Positions 7,481 through 9,464 of a stretch of 9,464 nucleotides of DNA are shown here, in pieces. Every line of letters starts with the position of its first letter. Position 1 is the stretch's first letter. Location: the NCBI GenBank assembly GCA_023667385.1, contig JAMPAE010000051.1, forward strand, positions 1 through 9,464, written 5' to 3'. The notes beneath the pieces were generated by a model that did not search any database, had not been told where the DNA came from, and was given only the letters and a program-made list of their open reading frames with translations. The DNA is from Ruminococcus sp. GTDB taxonomy: Bacteria > Bacillota > Clostridia > Oscillospirales > Acutalibacteraceae. The position numbers were made by a program, and so were the translations under genes.

Positions 7481-8060
7481 GCAAACCACCCTTTTCTTTC
7501 AAATTTCTCACGGTATCAAACATAATCGTAAACAAATCCATGTTGAAAACTTCACCTTTGTTGAAGTCATCAAAATAGCAATTGAGCAGCGCCGAAGAGA
7601 AAAAGCGTGACATGAATGCCACATCTTCACTGCTGAAATCAAGTGAGGCAAAAATTTCACTCAATGAGTCAAATACCTTTTGAAAGAGGTACTTTAAAAA
7701 ATGTACATTTCCCTGCTCAACCATATCATCAAAAATAGCTTTATCGTTTTCAGTGAACAAAAAGCGTGATTAAAAAAAACTTTCATCTGTAATACCTATG
7801 CCCTCATAATCTCCGTCATGAATAAGGCTGTTTATCGCACCAAGACATTTTTCCGCAAAGGTTTTCAGCAGATTTTCATAAACATCGTAAATGTCGTAAT
7901 AATATCTGTAAAACGTACTTTTGCTCACTTGTGCTCTTTCGGCAACCATAGACACCGTTATTTTGGAAAGCTCACAAGTGCGAATCAAATCCACCAAAGC
8001 GCTGTCAATCCGCTCTTCTGCCGATGCAGGGTTATGCTTCAAATTGCCGCTTTCGTTCAT
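7461..8060 (-). pseudogene. TetR1: full-length TetR/AcrR-type regulator interrupted by an in-frame TAA
   Basis: ATG at 8060 begins a TetR protein with helix 1 (ERIDSALVDLI) and an HTH at residues 34-53 (ITVSMVAERAQVSKSTFYRY). After ESFF at codons 93-96 comes TAA (7772-7770). The same frame then continues without further stops from SRFLFTENDKAIF to TGA at 7463-7461, reading as a normal helical TetR C-terminal domain. Without the stop the protein would be 199 residues, the usual family size. The stop follows a run of eight Ts; since both halves share one frame, a CAA-to-TAA nonsense change fits better than a frameshift. The downstream half has only a TTG (7760) without an RBS, so restart is unlikely. 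The gene sits behind a promoter with a palindromic operator and overlaps TetR2. A sequencing error at the stop cannot be excluded. Confidence 0.8.
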
Positions 8061-8088
8061 AGAAATTTCCCATCTTTCCGATTATTAT

Positions 8089-8113
8089 GTATGATAATCA
8101 TACTATGATTATC
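8089..8113. promoter_or_regulatory. Palindromic operator, probable TetR autoregulation site
   Basis: Ten-base arms GATAATCATA (8093-8102) and TATGATTATC (8104-8113) mirror each other perfectly around a single C. A second, overlapping 15-base dyad, GTATGATAATCATAC (8089-8103), shares the left arm. The palindrome covers the -10 and half of the spacer of the TetR1 promoter, so bound repressor would block RNA polymerase. TetR family members usually bind dyads of this size next to their own gene; which of the two damaged TetRs recognises it is unknown. Confidence 0.7.
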
Positions 8114-8126
8114 TCGGTTTTGTCAA
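8097..8126 (-). promoter_or_regulatory. Sigma-A-type promoter of the TetR pair
   Basis: On the minus strand TTGACA (8126-8121) is followed after 18 nt by TATGAT (8102-8097), giving a start near 8090 and a leader of about 30 nt to the ATG at 8060. The TGA inside the -35 hexamer is the stop codon of the upstream lipoprotein gene (8125-8123), so gene and promoter overlap. The Shine-Dalgarno for TetR1 is weak (GGGAAAT, about 6 nt before the ATG). Confidence 0.7.
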
Positions 8127-8293
8127 ACGATTTTTATTTCGCCTTCTGTGGTTTGCTCGATTATATCGTTAGATACGGATTCAGACTCCGTATTTTTGGA
8201 AGATGCCGTTGTTTCATCGTTCATGTTGCTGCCACAAGCTGCAAGGCTGAATACAAACAATAAGCTAAGTAAAATTGCTGTAAACTTTTTCAT
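8123..8293 (-). CDS. Short lipoprotein, probable truncated flavodoxin lipoprotein
   Basis: ATG at 8293 with GGAG 8 nt upstream (8305-8302) starts a 56-residue protein. Residues 1-19 are a lipoprotein signal (KK, a Leu/Ile/Val/Phe-rich core, lipobox SLAAC) and Cys20 would be lipidated and anchor the protein outside the membrane. The rest (GSNMNDETTASSKNTESES and on) is a Ser/Thr/Glu-rich low-complexity linker ending EGEIKIV and TGA. Clostridia flavodoxin lipoproteins have the same signal and linker followed by a K(I/V)L(I/V)xYFS strand that begins the flavodoxin fold. Here the protein stops where that strand should begin, so I infer the catalytic domain was lost. It lies 46 nt after the FMN reductase gene, consistent with one redox operon. 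Alternatively it is a genuine small lipoprotein of unknown role. Confidence 0.75.
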   Translation of the reverse strand: MKKFTAILLSLLFVFSLAACGSNMNDETTASSKNTESESVSNDIIEQTTEGEIKIV

Positions 8294-8339
8294 AATAAAG
8301 ACTCCTTTAAATAAAAATTATTTTTGTTTTATAAAATTA

Positions 8340-8879
8340 TCAGACATTTTTGCCCATTTCATAGGCTTTGATCATGGCTGCGGTATCTTTTACCGTTCCT
8401 TTTTCATAAACGCCCGAGCCGATAATAACGCCCATCTCTTTTGCTCCCTGCACGCAATCAGCATAGCCTCTGAAGCAGGCAACAGTGGTATCGGCTGATG
8501 TCAGTTCTTCGTCCGCCATTGTGACAATATAGTAAAATTCTTTATCGTGCACCTCCAGCCAACGTGCAACCGTTCTGTCAATGACAGCTTTAAGCTGCGC
8601 ATCAATTGAATAGAAATATACAGGGCTTGCAAGCACGATAACATCAGCATCAATCATCTTTTGCAAAATCTCACCCATATCATCTTCAATTGCACATTTT
8701 CCGCCACTGAGTCTGCAATAACAGCAAGCCCTGCAAGGTGCAACCTTTTTAACGGCAACACGAATTTTTTCAACATCGTTGCCACTTTCAACCGCTCCAC
8801 GCATAAATTCATCGCAAAGCAAATCAGAGTTACCGTCTTTACGTGGACTGCCTGATAAAATCAAAACTTTCCTATTCAT
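8340..8879 (-). CDS. Flavodoxin-fold NADPH-dependent FMN reductase-like protein
   Basis: A 179-residue cytoplasmic protein, typical length for the family. ATG at 8879 has GGAG 6 nt upstream (8889-8886). Residues 10-19 (GSPRKDGNSD) are the FMN phosphate-binding loop after strand VLIL. Residues 49-62 hold a Cys-rich segment (C49, C52, C53, C55, C62, then EDDM), as in iron-sulphur-flavoprotein-like members of this family. Residues 85-101 (SPVYFYSIDAQLKAVID then R) form the second flavin-contact loop and dimer helix. Family members move electrons from NAD(P)H to flavin, quinone or other acceptors; the substrate is not readable from sequence. It follows the alcohol dehydrogenase by 16 nt and precedes the lipoprotein, so it is most likely co-transcribed with both. 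Confidence 0.88.
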   Translation of the reverse strand: MNRKVLILSGSPRKDGNSDLLCDEFMRGAVESGNDVEKIRVAVKKVAPCRACCYCRLSGGKCAIEDDMGEILQKMIDADVIVLASPVYFYSIDAQLKAVIDRTVARWLEVHDKEFYYIVTMADEELTSADTTVACFRGYADCVQGAKEMGVIIGSGVYEKGTVKDTAAMIKAYEMGKNV

Positions 8880-8895
8880 TTCAAACTCCTTTTTA

Positions 8896-9464
8896 TTATA
8901 TACATTCTTTTAATATTTCATAAATTTCGTCATGCGTCAACTGTTTGCAGCAACCCGGCATAATGTTTGTTGAATCTGCTATTGCTCTGAAATCGGTATT
9001 TTTGTCAATACCCATTTCTGAAAACGAAGTCGGCAGACCGATTTCTCTGATAAAATCAGCCAGTGCATCAACACCTGCAAGTGCTGTTTCTTCTGCGGTT
9101 GCTTTTTCAGCAATACCCCAAACATTTTTTGCATATCGGGCAAATCTTTCAGCACCGTCCTTGCATATATGACGATAAAGTATCGGATGAATTACAGCCA
9201 ATCCCTGACCGTGGTTGCAATCGGTATATGCTCCAAGCTGATGCTCAACCTGATGAACCTGAAAATCTGTAATCTTCCCAATTTTCAAAATTCCGTTTTC
9301 CGCCATTGACGATGCCCACATAAGTTCGCTTCTTGCATCATAATTGTTGTTATCTTTCAGCAAAACACGAATATTTCGGATTACGCTTCGCATGATTGCT
9401 TCATTAATGTCATCGGACAGGTTGTTTTCATCAGGCTTTCCGAAGTAAATTTCCATGGCATGGC
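8896..9464 (-). CDS. Iron-containing alcohol dehydrogenase, C-terminal part (5' end outside window)
   Basis: The frame enters from the right edge (HAMEIYFG) and ends at TAA (8898-8896), about 189 codons, roughly the C-terminal half of a 380-390-residue group III alcohol dehydrogenase of the YqhD/butanol dehydrogenase type. The ATG at 9456 is only the Met of HAME and not a start. Metal ligands expected in the family are visible: the His of HAME, the first His of VHQVEHQLGA, and the His of CNHGQG exactly 14 residues later, as in E. coli YqhD. The fourth ligand, an Asp four residues before the first His, would be just outside. Typical C-terminal helices follow (GVDALADFIREIGLPTSFSE), ending with CCKQLTHDEIYEIL. 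It reduces aldehydes with NAD(P)H or oxidises alcohols in the cytoplasm. It leads the run of redox genes. Confidence 0.9.
   Translation of the reverse strand, partial: HAMEIYFGKPDENNLSDDINEAIMRSVIRNIRVLLKDNNNYDARSELMWASSMAENGILKIGKITDFQVHQVEHQLGAYTDCNHGQGLAVIHPILYRHICKDGAERFARYAKNVWGIAEKATAEETALAGVDALADFIREIGLPTSFSEMGIDKNTDFRAIADSTNIMPGCCKQLTHDEIYEILKECI

Noticed and set aside
7487..7489. GTG at 7489 as the TetR2 start
   Set aside because: Its spacing to the AAGGGTGG sequence is too short; TTG at 7480 is better placed and gives an N-terminus (NQKAADSKAVEKNK) usual for the family.
7758..7760. TTG at 7760 as the start of a separate protein (TetR1 C-terminal half)
   Set aside because: No RBS precedes it, and the upstream residues SRFL are in the same frame as the N-terminal half, so it is the continuation of one broken gene.
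7770..7782. Programmed frameshift on the T8 tract in TetR1
   Set aside because: Both halves are already in the same frame, so a one-base slip would destroy rather than restore the protein.
8148..8498. Plus-strand frame of 116 codons across the lipoprotein and FMN reductase genes
   Set aside because: It spans two well-supported minus-strand genes and the gap between them; no RBS and no family resemblance.

Overview
This window looks like chromosomal DNA of a low-GC gut-type Clostridia (Eubacteriales, probably Ruminococcaceae/Oscillospiraceae-like). That is inferred from the protein families and codon use, not from a marker gene. Every gene I can support is on the minus strand, so transcription runs from high to low coordinates.

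Region A (9464-8123) is a tight run of three genes. First is the C-terminal part of an iron-containing alcohol dehydrogenase, cut by the window edge. It is followed 16 nt later by a flavodoxin-fold NADPH:FMN reductase-like protein with a Cys-rich insert. The third is a 56-residue lipoprotein that looks like the signal and linker of a flavodoxin lipoprotein that has lost its flavodoxin domain. The set suggests a redox/aldehyde-detoxification operon.

Region B (8126-7085) is a pair of tandem TetR-type regulators, both damaged. TetR1 is complete in one frame but has a TAA at codon 97. TetR2 overlaps its end, keeps the HTH half and loses the ligand-binding half. In front of TetR1 is a sigma-A-like promoter whose -10 lies inside a perfect palindrome, a good candidate autoregulatory operator. 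The stop codon of the lipoprotein lies inside the -35 box.

Region C (7157-4824) is a large protein with four C-terminal Cys-rich repeats spaced 44, 44 and 42 residues apart, and a C-terminal amphipathic helix. It resembles secreted Clostridia proteins but has no signal peptide and no credible start codon. Its frame runs straight into the cut TetR2 gene, so a deletion or rearrangement (or an assembly misjoin) probably joined the two.

Region D (4823-4274) holds no certain gene. It has three strong hairpins, a short palindrome, a 45-codon protein-like remnant ended by a terminator, and the promoter of the next gene.

Region E (4273-1) is the N-terminal ~1424 residues of a giant secreted YD-repeat protein: signal peptide, DNRLRE-like domain, a YD-protein core segment, two carbohydrate-binding-like jelly-roll domains, then YD repeats with embedded DxDxDG calcium-loop motifs. 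Its C-terminus, where an Rhs core and variable tip would be expected, lies beyond the window.

The most notable theme is the density of damaged genes between about 7.0 and 8.3 kb, next to an apparently intact operator and promoter. I do not see a clearly new multi-gene system.
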